A DNA stretch of 8,889 nucleotides from Chloroflexota bacterium (GCA_005881295.1 VBHS01000077.1:1-8889); one strand, 5' to 3'. Numbered from the stretch's first letter, positions 1 through 7,134 are shown. Notes: generated by a model from the letters alone, not told the origin. Translations and numbers: made by a program.

Positions 1-540
1 GGTCAGTCCGGGCATGGCTTTCAAACGCACAATGCCAAAGTCGCCGAGCAGTAGTCTGCCATCAAGGTGGAAGAGCAGATTCCCGGGTTTGATGTCGCGA
101 TGCACCACACCAAGGCCGTGGGCGTAGTCGAGGGCATCAGCCACCTGGCTTATGTAGCTGACAACGAGTTTGAGATCGAAGTGTGAGCCGGAACGGTTCG
201 TGTCGTCAATGCGCTCGCGCAGCGTTCCGCCGCGGATAAACGGCATCACCAGATATGCGACCCGCTCCTGCTCTACCACCGCCTCGTCATATTCATAAAT
301 AGGTAAGATATTTTTGTGTTCGAGCTTTGCGATGGTGTCAGCCTCGCGGCGGAACCGTGCCAGGAAAACGTCCTTCTGTTCGACTTCGGTGTTGTTGCCA
401 GGGATGAGCACCTTTACCGCCACGGTGCGCACCGGGCGAGATTGCTGCGCCAGGTACACTGCACCCATGCCGCCGTGTCCAATGATGCGCTCAAAGGTAC
501 ATGTGCCAAGCGTGACACCTATCAATTCTTTAACGTCCAT
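1..540 (-). CDS. Ser/Thr protein kinase, N-terminal 180 residues (3' end outside window)
   Basis: Eukaryotic-like (PknB-type) Ser/Thr kinase, ATP-dependent and cytoplasmic in the part seen. The frame is open from the ATG at 540 to the window edge. Every key element visible is intact: glycine loop GHGGMGAV (residues 21-28), ATP-binding Lys in VAVKVL (K43), helix-C Glu (E66), catalytic loop HRDIKPGN (147-154, catalytic D149) and DFG (167-169). The activation segment and anything C-terminal (linker, membrane helix, sensor) lie beyond position 1. The start is the first ATG and places the glycine loop at the normal distance from the N-terminus; the ribosome site is weak (GGA about 11 nt upstream). 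It lies 48 bp downstream of the Bax1-like gene on the same strand with no clear promoter between, so co-transcription is plausible. The substrate cannot be told from the sequence. Confidence 0.93.
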   Translation of the reverse strand, partial: MDVKELIGVTLGTCTFERIIGHGGMGAVYLAQQSRPVRTVAVKVLIPGNNTEVEQKDVFLARFRREADTIAKLEHKNILPIYEYDEAVVEQERVAYLVMPFIRGGTLRERIDDTNRSGSHFDLKLVVSYISQVADALDYAHGLGVVHRDIKPGNLLFHLDGRLLLGDFGIVRLKAMPGLT

Positions 541-588
541 AGAGTAATCAGTCCATCAAACTTCTTTAACATTCGAGTGTATACAATT

Positions 589-2622
589 TTAATTCCATAA
601 ATCGCCCTGGGCGGCCTCTTTCACAACACGTTTCTTTGGTATTGTACGCTTTTCGCGCCCTGATTTCTTTGCGGGCGCGCTAACCGTGGTTTCCTCGTTA
701 TTGATCGTATAAAGTTGCCCTTCTCCATCTTTGACGACCTCCACAGTCGCTTCAAAAATCGAGGATCGGCTCACGCGCACCTCCGGCCAGAGGCCCAGTA
801 TCGCTTCGATGGTCGAGTCTTCGCAGTCGGCTAGAGACGACCAGCGCGCTCTGGCCTCGCGCAGAACGTCCGTCAGAGAGGGCGCAGCAAGATTCTCTAT
901 CAATAATACGAACGAGGTTCGTAGTTGTTCCATCCAATCGAGCTTGTAGAGTCCTATCCCGGCGGAGAAAGCAATGCCCTGCCCACTCACACGTTCCGCC
1001 GCCTGCGGCAGTTCTGAGCGGCGGTACGCGTGCAAGAGTTCATAGCAGAGGCGTTCCGGCAAGAAACCCTCTGCCTGTACGCGCTGTCGCACAGCGCCGC
1101 TGTCGATCAATGCCAGGCGGTCCGCGAAGTCGTCGTAGCGATTGCGCAACAGCTTGATGAGTTCGGTAGCTGATAATTGACCGGCATACCAGGCAATGGG
1201 GAACATCTGTGCGATACTTGCGAAAGCCTCTCTCGCTTCTACTGGAATAGCCAGCACAATGTCTCCGCGATTGCGCAGTTGTTGCAGCTTCTGAAGCTTG
1301 CGCTCCCGGTAAGATGGTGTCCAGAAACCAAGTATTTCAACGTAAATGCGCTTCTGCTCGCGTGTAAGCGCGAAGTCCGGGATGAAAATACCGTGTTCGA
1401 GCATGAGAGGCTCAGGCTCGCGCAAAAGTTGCCAACCTTCTACGGCGTTGCTGTTTTGCAAGGCAATAAATGCCTCGGTGAAGGATTGTTCGATGTTGCT
1501 ATCAAAGATGGATGGCGCATCCGTTGTTCCCCGTTGAGCATACGCGGGCAGTTCTTCCACGTTACTATCGGGCGCTGCCTCAACAGGTGGCAGCAGCGAA
1601 AGCAGCGTTTGATCCATAGCGAAGCAATACGACCGTTGCAGAAAATGCACGGTCGCCTCTGCCTCAACGATGGCGTTCGTAAGGGTTTTACTCCGTTTCT
1701 GCTTGTTCCGCTCGTGCGCAATGGTAGCAACCTGGCGTGGGGAGGAGCCATAGCCTAAAAGTAAGCGACAAAGCCTGGCTAAGCGCATGCCGTACTGCTG
1801 TGGCGCACCGGTCATCTCCTGGGGGCCATAGAGCGTAAGGTGCAACAGCGGTGCCGTGTTGGCGCTGGAAGGGTCATAGGTGAGATCATAATAGACGCCG
1901 AGCCGGCGAGCCAGGTAACAGAGGCGTTTGACGACTGTGCCGATACCAGTACCGATCTGCCCGGCCGCGCCGGCGGGGAGATCATTTCCGCTCTGCGCAT
2001 GTTCAAAAGCGTTACAGTCGATGATAAAGCGCACGTTCGAGGCATTGAAGAGCGCCGACTCAAAAGCCCACTGGTTATACAATGTCGCCACATCCTGCGC
2101 GGACGGGGGACGCGGCGAATCGCGCGTCAGCACCTCTTCATCGTCGCTGTCCAGCGCTAGCAGGTACTCCAGGTCTGAAGCGCCAAGCTGGTATGTGGCC
2201 GAGAACTTCTGCAAAGTGGCAGCGCGTTCCTGTGCGTCCAGGAAACCTTGCTGGTGTTCGTTGACATAATCATAAAGCGCGAGCCGCAACTGGATAGGAG
2301 AAGTAATACCTGCCATTTCAAGCAGCGACTGGGATTCGCTGCCGATGCGTTGGAACACCTCTGACCAGGAGCGCTGCTGCCAGTGATACCAGGCGCTCAG
2401 TGCAGCTATGAGACAATGGGCCAGCCGGTAATCGCCTACACATGCGCGGGCCTCGTCCTGGGAGAACTGCCGCCGTGGTTGCCCCATCAATTGCTCATGA
2501 TAAGCAATCAAGCGTTCTATCTCTAGCCGCAGCTCGCCTGGCCGGAGGAAGTGCAACCCGACATAGAGTTCTCCCCCACGTCGATATACCTGTTTTTTGA
2601 TGTCCTGCAGACTGAAACGCAC
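589..2622 (-). CDS. Bax1-like (DUF790 family) nuclease
   Basis: 677-residue protein that I recognise as DUF790/Bax1. Archaeal Bax1 is a structure-dependent DNA nuclease that binds the XPB helicase in DNA repair. Family order is an N-terminal domain, a Cas2-like domain, a PD-(D/E)XK-like nuclease and a C-terminal domain. The nuclease core is visible: SNIEQSF (E378), IPDF (D416) and VEILGFWTPSY (E429), followed by a Lys-rich helix (K442, K445) that could supply the catalytic Lys. The tail (about 650-670) is very basic and could touch DNA. The start is GTG at 2620-2622, supported by an AAAGGGG ribosome site 6-7 nt upstream; there is no better ATG. No XPB-like helicase lies on either side in this window, although Bax1 usually sits beside one. 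Function in bacteria is inferred from the archaeal family. Family assignment is fairly sure; the catalytic residues come from motif reading, not alignment. Confidence 0.8.
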   Translation of the reverse strand: MRFSLQDIKKQVYRRGGELYVGLHFLRPGELRLEIERLIAYHEQLMGQPRRQFSQDEARACVGDYRLAHCLIAALSAWYHWQQRSWSEVFQRIGSESQSLLEMAGITSPIQLRLALYDYVNEHQQGFLDAQERAATLQKFSATYQLGASDLEYLLALDSDDEEVLTRDSPRPPSAQDVATLYNQWAFESALFNASNVRFIIDCNAFEHAQSGNDLPAGAAGQIGTGIGTVVKRLCYLARRLGVYYDLTYDPSSANTAPLLHLTLYGPQEMTGAPQQYGMRLARLCRLLLGYGSSPRQVATIAHERNKQKRSKTLTNAIVEAEATVHFLQRSYCFAMDQTLLSLLPPVEAAPDSNVEELPAYAQRGTTDAPSIFDSNIEQSFTEAFIALQNSNAVEGWQLLREPEPLMLEHGIFIPDFALTREQKRIYVEILGFWTPSYRERKLQKLQQLRNRGDIVLAIPVEAREAFASIAQMFPIAWYAGQLSATELIKLLRNRYDDFADRLALIDSGAVRQRVQAEGFLPERLCYELLHAYRRSELPQAAERVSGQGIAFSAGIGLYKLDWMEQLRTSFVLLIENLAAPSLTDVLREARARWSSLADCEDSTIEAILGLWPEVRVSRSSIFEATVEVVKDGEGQLYTINNEETTVSAPAKKSGREKRTIPKKRVVKEAAQGDLWN

Positions 2623-2655
2623 CTGTTTCCCCTTTACTTGTTACGTGTAGCCTCT

Positions 2656-2684
2656 ATTATAGCGGAAAAGAAAGCATCTTCATA
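2656..2684 (-). promoter_or_regulatory. Putative promoter of the Bax1-like gene
   Basis: On the minus strand a perfect TATAAT (2656-2661) lies 33 bp upstream of the GTG start at 2622. A transcript would start near 2649 and leave a leader of about 27 nt containing the AAAGGGG ribosome site. The -35 region at correct spacing (2679-2684, read TATGAA) is poor, so activity may depend on an activator or be modest. Confidence 0.45.
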
Positions 2685-2762
2685 CCATGTTTTTGCATGG
2701 CTCTCCTTCACCTATTTCTTATGGGATAAGCCGTTTCTGGTTACACGACAAATCATGCGTTT

Positions 2763-2799
2763 GTGCTGCTTGCATCACATCTTCTTGTGTGAGCAGCAC
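2763..2799. repeat. Inverted repeat GTGCTGCT / AGCAGCAC
   Basis: Perfect 8-bp arms at 2763-2770 and 2792-2799. The inner CACA/TGTG pairs can extend the stem with small bulges around a TCTTCT loop. No T-run on either strand, so it is not a simple terminator. It lies about 140 bp upstream of the Bax1-like start; an operator or RNA hairpin are both possible. Confidence 0.5.
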
Positions 2800-3026
2800 T
2801 CACCCCCATCGATGAGATTGTAGCAGGTGCTTCTTAAATCTATGAGCGAAGCGTGTCTCGAACCCACAGGTGCATTTGAATGGATGGCTAATACGATGCG
2901 CTACCCACCAAAATAGCAAGAGCGTGCATATCGTTGTGATTATCAAGTAGTCGAGCATCATCATCTTTCACCTTACACTTGAATGCCATAACTTTGATAT
3001 ACAAGCTTCAATTTATTCTAAATATA

Positions 3027-3055
3027 TTGACGTGATTGTTGCGGATAACTCAAAT
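3027..3055 (+). promoter_or_regulatory. Weak candidate promoter upstream of the hairpin cluster
   Basis: TTGACG (3027-3032) and TCAAAT (3050-3055) are spaced by 17 bp, with 5/6 and 4/6 matches to the sigma-70 consensus. Transcription would start near 3062, exactly where the series of hairpins begins, and would give the pseudokinase ORF a leader of about 240 nt. This is a suggestion from consensus matching only. A second weak candidate lies closer to the gene (TTGAAC 3217-3222 with TATGGT 3240-3245). Confidence 0.25.
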
Positions 3056-3099
3056 ATTTTCTGCGGTGATATTTCCCGCACTTGTATTGACGCTTTATT

Positions 3100-3132
3100 C
3101 AGGTTGCTCATGATGCAGCCACGAGCAACCTG
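3100..3132. repeat. 10-bp perfect inverted repeat CAGGTTGCTC / GAGCAACCTG
   Basis: Arms at 3100-3109 and 3123-3132 are perfectly complementary, with a 13-nt loop. A smaller hairpin (TGCGG 3062-3066 with CCGCA 3076-3080) lies just upstream and a third one (3153-3176) just downstream. No T-run follows on either strand. Confidence 0.6.
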
Positions 3133-3152
3133 GTTCGCGCTATCAATTGCCT

Positions 3153-3176
3153 GGCTTTGCGACAAGTCGCGAAGCC
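3153..3176. repeat. Near-perfect inverted repeat with 2-nt centre (hairpin or operator)
   Basis: GGCTTTGCGAC (3153-3163) and GTCGCGAAGCC (3166-3176) match at 10 of 11 positions around a central AA; the mismatch is a G-T pair and so could pair in RNA. The short centre fits a dimeric protein binding site as well as a hairpin with a CAAG loop. Its minus strand contains ACTTGTCGCA, which is also found in the tandem repeats near 7205-7240. Confidence 0.6.
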
Positions 3177-3301
3177 TCCATTGCAGGCGAAAGCATGGGA
3201 AAAAAGTCTCAGGCACTTGAACGCATGTCTAAAAAGTTGTATGGTAGTGATGGGATTGTAGTAATATTTTGTTGATTTTGTTGCGGTTAAGGAAAAGAAC
3301 C

Positions 3302-3802
3302 ATGAACGCAACCCCACGACGCCTTGGAAAATACGAGTTGCAGGAACTGCTTGGATACGGGAGCACGGGCGAGGTCTGGAAAGGTGTTGATAGACAATCC
3401 CGGCAGGATGTTGCCGTGAAAATGCTTCATCCCGATCTGCTTCAGAATGACCCCAATTTCATTACCTTCTTCATGAAAGAATGGCAAGGCATAACGGCAC
3501 TGCACCATCCCAACATTGTGCAAGTACGCGAGGCCAATATTTCCCGTCCATCGGAGTCCAGCAACGAGACCACCCCTTATATAGTCATGGACTACATCGA
3601 GGGGCAAACCACGCTCGTGAAGAGTATCCAGCGTACCTCGCATATGGGAATGTTCCCGCCTGTCGCCGAGATTGTGAATCTCTTTACATGCGTTGGTGCC
3701 GCCGTTGATTATGCGCACGAACAGGGGATCGTTCATAACAACATCAAACCATCGAATATCCTGCTCGACATAAAAAACATGACGGCAGCATGGCTATCAT
3801 GA
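3302..3802 (+). CDS. Truncated Ser/Thr pseudokinase, N-lobe plus degenerate catalytic loop
   Basis: 166 residues covering the first half of a PknB-type kinase domain. The glycine loop GYGSTGEV (18-25), VAVKML Lys (K40) and helix-C Glu (E60) are present, but the catalytic loop reads HNNIKPSN (145-152): the HRD Arg and the catalytic Asp are both Asn. The frame stops six residues after NILLDIKNM, before DFG, the activation loop and helices F-G. It therefore cannot work as a normal kinase, though the N-lobe could still bind nucleotide. The start at 3302 is set by TAAGGA 8 nt upstream; an earlier in-frame start at 3269 lacks a ribosome site. The rest of the kinase domain continues in the next ORF in the -1 frame. 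Either this is a decaying gene or the two parts are joined by recoding; a single missing A in the run of six A at 3772-3777, real or a sequencing error, would explain the frame break but not the missing core. Confidence 0.8.
   Translation: MNATPRRLGKYELQELLGYGSTGEVWKGVDRQSRQDVAVKMLHPDLLQNDPNFITFFMKEWQGITALHHPNIVQVREANISRPSESSNETTPYIVMDYIEGQTTLVKSIQRTSHMGMFPPVAEIVNLFTCVGAAVDYAHEQGIVHNNIKPSNILLDIKNMTAAWLS
3772..3778 (+). other. Candidate -1 slippery heptamer A AAA AAC
   Basis: In the upstream ORF's frame the codons read ATA AAA AAC, so the heptamer is phased as X XXY YYZ. A -1 slip would continue CAT GAC GGC AGC ATG and enter the downstream ORF with no stop in between. The only downstream structure I see is a weak hairpin (CATGA 3778-3782 with TCATG 3797-3801), too close for a classic stimulator. 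A AAA AAC is less efficient than A AAA AAG in E. coli, and six A's are short for polymerase slippage, so this may be a chance result of an indel. Confidence 0.35.
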
Positions 3803-5451
3803 TGCATCACCTCAATACGCTACCCACCTCTCCCATGCTCATTAACCCCAATGTTCCCCTTCCACTTTCAGAAGTGATACTGCGCGCCATGGCGAAAGAT
3901 CCTAAGACACGCTTTGCCACGGCAACATTGCTGGCAAGAGCTATCGCTGAAGCTTGCTCCATAGAGCGGTTACCGCAAATGACATTGAATAAATCCGAGG
4001 AGCCACTTTTCTATAGGAACAGTGGGCCTTTGCGCGATCCCAACCGCCAGGTGCGCCGGTCGGCCAATGGCATGTCATCCTTCCTGGGAGTATCACAACC
4101 TCTCTCGGATATCTCCTCGGAACATGTTGCGCTGCCAGGGCAAGGGAACGCGGGCAAACAAACAATAGGAGAGAATACTCGTCCCACAACTGTCCCCCTG
4201 GCATTGAACCCGAAAACACCTGTACCCATCCCTGGAACCACCGCCGCTCAGCGCGTTGACTTACCTCAGCAGCAAACGCAGAACGGGGGCAGGTTAGCGA
4301 CGCCTTCGATGAAGGTTCCTGCGACCTCTGTGGTGTCGTCAGCAATAGCAGCAGGTGATTTGAAATTGCGCTCTAGAAATTTCCTATCGCCGGTGGCGCT
4401 GGCAATTATCGGTTCGCTCCTCCTGCTGGTCGTCGTCGGTTCGCTTGGGGTCAGTCTCTTATTCCGTTCTGCTTCAACTCCTTCAACGAACGGCGTAGTT
4501 GGACACGTCTTCTTCCAGGATGATGCGCTTGGGAAGAACGATATGTTGCACATCGAAGTGCAAAACGTCCCTGATCCGCCACAAGGGAACCACTATTTTG
4601 CCTGGCTCCAGAACGTCTCGGGGCAGGCAATACCAATGGGCACTCTCACGCTGCAAAATGGCTCCGCGACGCTGTTCTATCCAGGGAACGCAAATCATAG
4701 CAATCTCCTGGCGTTTATCCGCGGTGTCTTCGTGACTGAAGAAAACAATGGAACCTCCGCGCCTGCTGCACCTACGCTTAGCGCCAAAGTCTATCAGGCA
4801 GATCTGCCTGCCGCTTCCTTCCCGTATATCCAGCATGTATTGTACTCTCTGCCCGGCTACCCTACCCATGCGAGCCTCATCAGCGGACTCTTCGACTCCA
4901 TCAAGGGGATCAATGACAAGGCTGTAAGCGTGGTGGACAGTATCCAGTCGAAGCAGGGCTACGCGCTGACCCAACGCCAGGCAATCCGTATCATCGAGCT
5001 GATCGATGGTTCCCGGTCTGCGAGGAGCAGCGGAGATTTACCGGCCTCATACCCAGATATGCTCTCGCTGCCGGTTGGTCTCCTCTCCTCACCAACGCAG
5101 CAAGGCTACATCGACGCTCTATCTGCACAGGTAGATAAGATAAGTCAGACAGCTGGAGATAACGCCACATTACGCCAGCATGCCCAGAATGTGGGCAACG
5201 CGCTGGCTGACTTGAAGAGCTGGATACAACAAATGCGTGGCTATGATGCGCAAATCCTCAAGGCCTCCAGCCTTGCAGATCCTGCCGTCATGACTGCGGC
5301 GCTGCAATTGAAGCAGCTGGCGGGAGATGCATATACTGGCCGCACTATTCCACCCAATGGAGGACCTACCGACGCTCCAGGCTCAGCCGGGGCCTACCAG
5401 GCGTACGTTGAATGCCAGTACCTGGCTTCTCTTGATATCAAGAAGGTTTAG
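3790..5451 (+). CDS. Membrane sensor part of split kinase locus, RskA-like ectodomain
   Basis: 553 residues if started at the ATG at 3790. Residues 1-55 are the C-terminal end of a kinase domain (AIMMHHL, then AMAKDPKTRFATA). Residues 60-195 are a Pro/Ser/Thr/Gln-rich cytoplasmic linker. Residues 200-225 form one strong membrane helix. Residues about 235-340 resemble the outer domain of anti-sigma-K factors (RskA type): HYFAWLQNVSG, MGTLTL, then FVTEENNGTSAPAAP. Residues 340-553 are mostly helical and match nothing I know. The ATG at 3790 has no ribosome site. ATG 3799 overlaps the previous stop as ATGA, so translation by re-initiation is plausible, as is a -1 frameshift from 3772-3778. Compared with full kinases about 70 residues (DFG, activation loop, helix F) are missing at the junction. 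It may be a pseudogene half or an anchored extracytoplasmic sensor without kinase activity. It ends 6 bp from the convergent exporter gene. Confidence 0.75.
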   Translation: MAIMMHHLNTLPTSPMLINPNVPLPLSEVILRAMAKDPKTRFATATLLARAIAEACSIERLPQMTLNKSEEPLFYRNSGPLRDPNRQVRRSANGMSSFLGVSQPLSDISSEHVALPGQGNAGKQTIGENTRPTTVPLALNPKTPVPIPGTTAAQRVDLPQQQTQNGGRLATPSMKVPATSVVSSAIAAGDLKLRSRNFLSPVALAIIGSLLLLVVVGSLGVSLLFRSASTPSTNGVVGHVFFQDDALGKNDMLHIEVQNVPDPPQGNHYFAWLQNVSGQAIPMGTLTLQNGSATLFYPGNANHSNLLAFIRGVFVTEENNGTSAPAAPTLSAKVYQADLPAASFPYIQHVLYSLPGYPTHASLISGLFDSIKGINDKAVSVVDSIQSKQGYALTQRQAIRIIELIDGSRSARSSGDLPASYPDMLSLPVGLLSSPTQQGYIDALSAQVDKISQTAGDNATLRQHAQNVGNALADLKSWIQQMRGYDAQILKASSLADPAVMTAALQLKQLAGDAYTGRTIPPNGGPTDAPGSAGAYQAYVECQYLASLDIKKV

Positions 5452-5457
5452 AGTAGA

Positions 5458-7053
5458 TTATTCGCTCTTTGAAGTGGACTTCCCTTCAACCAGTAAGAAA
5501 GCGCATAATGCGCTCGTGAGCGCGAGACCAACTCCAATCCACATAACCAGTCGGAAACTGTCCGCAAAAGCCGCGGCGATAGCATGTTGTAACTCGGCAT
5601 GGAGCGTGCCATGTACCGTCGCCGGAACCTGGGTGGCCGCGAGCTTGATTCGTTGGTCATCCAGCAACTGCCGTATCGCGGGTGAAACATGCAGTGCATC
5701 CAGACGGCTGTCGAGACTGCTATTAAAGGTATGCAGGACAAAGATACTGAGCACGGCGATAGCCAGCAGACCCGCTACCCGCGCTACCGCGTTATTGATG
5801 CCCGAGGCAATACCCGCGTAACGATCCTTCACTGCTCCCAGTACTGTGGTTGTCAATGGGGCAACGGTTGTAGCCATCCCGAGCCCTAAGACCACCACCG
5901 CCGGGAAAAAGGTTGTCCAGTAAATGCCGCCGATGCCAGGCAGCGTGAAGAGGAAATAGCCTGTGGCTGCGAGCAAGGGGCCAATGACAAGCGGCAGCTT
6001 AGCGCCAAAGCGGCTCACCAATCCCCCCGACCAGCGGGAGAGGCCAAAGATCAAGAGGGTGTAAGGTACAAATGCCGCCCCGGCAGCAGCGGGGGGATAG
6101 CCCTGGACGAGAATGAGGTTAAAGGGCAGGAAGAAAAGGGTGCTTCCCAGGGCCGCGTAGAGCATCAACGTCACCAAGTTTGCGCCAGTAAATGTGTGCG
6201 AACGGAAGAGCGTCAGCGGCATCATAGGTCGAGCCTTGCGAAGCTCTACCACGATAAATCCGACCAGGGCCGCGACGCCAAGAGTAAGCATGGCAAGCAC
6301 CAGCGGGTTCGAAAGTCCCAGGTTGTTCGATTCGATCAGGCCATAGACAAGCGTCCCCAGGCCGATAGTGGCAAGCAGCGCCCCTGACCAGTCTAAGTGA
6401 GTCCTACCGCTGGCATTGCGGCTCTCGGGAACGTGCCAGAACAGGACGACCAGCACTATTACCGCCAGGGGAATATTGATAAAGAAGATCCAGCGCCACG
6501 TGGCATACTGCACCAGCCAACCGCCCAGCAGCGGTCCCAGAACGGTAGTGATGGCTGAGAAACTGGACCACATGCCGATAGCTCGTCCACGCTGTTCAGC
6601 GGGAAAGGTCGCGCGGATGATAGAGAGGCTGCCAGGGGTCAACAAGGCGCTTCCGACCCCTTGCAGCGCACGGGTCGCAATCAACTGCGAGATGTTTTGC
6701 GAGATTCCGCAGCCTATGGATGCCACGGCAAAAAGAGCGATACCGATAGCAAAGATCCGTTTGCGACCAAACGAATCGCCCAGTGAACCGCCAACGAGGA
6801 TAAGAGCTGAGAGAAAGAGCGCGTAGGCCTCTACAACCCATTGGACCTGCGTAGCTGACGCATTCAGATCGGCCTGTAACCTGGGCAGCGCAACATTGAC
6901 AACGCTGTTGTCGATAAAGGCCATGCTAGAGCCGAGGATCGTCGCCAGCAGTATCCAGGGGCTTGCCTTTTTGATATCTATAGCATGAAGTACTTCTGGT
7001 TCTCCAACCAGGTGGGCCTTGTCGTGAAGTAAGGACCTCGAATAGTCTGCCAT
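5458..7053 (-). CDS. DHA2-family (EmrB/QacA-type) 14-helix MFS drug exporter
   Basis: Proton-coupled efflux pump of the inner membrane, 531 residues from the ATG at 7051-7053. Family motifs are visible: D1 IDNSVVNVALP (47-57), motif A GSLGDSFGRKR (89-99) and antiporter motif C VLGPLLGG (171-178). Fourteen hydrophobic segments run from about residue 32 to 522, with the usual long outer loop (about 441-498) before the last helix. The frame stays open upstream to a GTG at 7137 that has an AGGGGA-like site, but that GTG lies inside a strong promoter (TTGACA 7147-7152, TATATA 7125-7130), so the ATG at 7053 is preferred even though its ribosome site is poor (AGAGA about 14 nt upstream, better placed for a TTG at 7059). 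The substrate is unknown. It is divergent from the hydrolase-like gene and probably shares its regulator. No accessory EmrA-like protein is present. Confidence 0.9.
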   Translation of the reverse strand: MADYSRSLLHDKAHLVGEPEVLHAIDIKKASPWILLATILGSSMAFIDNSVVNVALPRLQADLNASATQVQWVVEAYALFLSALILVGGSLGDSFGRKRIFAIGIALFAVASIGCGISQNISQLIATRALQGVGSALLTPGSLSIIRATFPAEQRGRAIGMWSSFSAITTVLGPLLGGWLVQYATWRWIFFINIPLAVIVLVVLFWHVPESRNASGRTHLDWSGALLATIGLGTLVYGLIESNNLGLSNPLVLAMLTLGVAALVGFIVVELRKARPMMPLTLFRSHTFTGANLVTLMLYAALGSTLFFLPFNLILVQGYPPAAAGAAFVPYTLLIFGLSRWSGGLVSRFGAKLPLVIGPLLAATGYFLFTLPGIGGIYWTTFFPAVVVLGLGMATTVAPLTTTVLGAVKDRYAGIASGINNAVARVAGLLAIAVLSIFVLHTFNSSLDSRLDALHVSPAIRQLLDDQRIKLAATQVPATVHGTLHAELQHAIAAAFADSFRLVMWIGVGLALTSALCAFLLVEGKSTSKSE

Positions 7054-7102
7054 CGTCAAGCTGTTAAAATCTCTTTCGTGTGGGTCGGTTTGATTTCGTA
7101 GG

Positions 7103-7134
7103 TGCCAGTATACAGGCAACTCCCTATATACTAG
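7103..7134. promoter_or_regulatory. Operator-like palindromes over the exporter promoter
   Basis: TGCCAGTATACAGGCA (7103-7118) is a 16-bp palindrome with 14 of 16 positions symmetric, centred on GTATAC and lying at the predicted transcription start. It also forms a larger inverted repeat with 7123-7134: CCAGTATACAGG (7105-7116) and CCTATATACTAG match at 10 of 12, and the second arm covers the -10 box. This layout is typical of a repressor site. No regulator gene is in the window. The same 12-bp core recurs at 7319-7330. Confidence 0.55.

Larger units (their letters stand above)
2685..3301. other. Gene-poor intergenic region with several inverted repeats
   Basis: About 620 bp between the divergent Bax1-like and pseudokinase genes. 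I see no credible protein gene: short open frames such as 3013-3216 (minus) and 3032-3220 (plus) overlap each other, have no ribosome site and resemble nothing I know. The stretch 2990-3060 is AT-rich. It holds inverted repeats at 2763-2799, 3062-3080, 3100-3132 and 3153-3176, none followed by a T-run, so they do not look like intrinsic terminators. Confidence 0.6.

Noticed and set aside
316..600. Plus-strand frames over the kinase N-terminus (314-547 and 316-600)
   Set aside because: They overlap the clear kinase frame on the other strand and match nothing.
1177..1758. 193-codon open frame on the plus strand inside the Bax1-like gene
   Set aside because: Lies antisense to a well-supported coding frame, has no ribosome site and no recognisable domain; a shadow frame.
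2850..2925. tRNA-like stretch on the minus strand (GGTAGCGCATC followed by GTGGGTTCGAGAC)
   Set aside because: Resembles the end of a D-arm and a T-arm, but the anticodon stem pairs at only two positions, the variable region is too long and no acceptor stem forms. At most a decayed remnant, more likely chance.
3013..3220. Two overlapping opposite-strand ORFs of about 65 codons
   Set aside because: No ribosome sites, no recognisable similarity, and they lie over the inverted-repeat cluster.
6416..6826. 136-codon plus-strand frame inside the exporter gene
   Set aside because: Composition is that of an antisense shadow of membrane-helix codons; no start signal.
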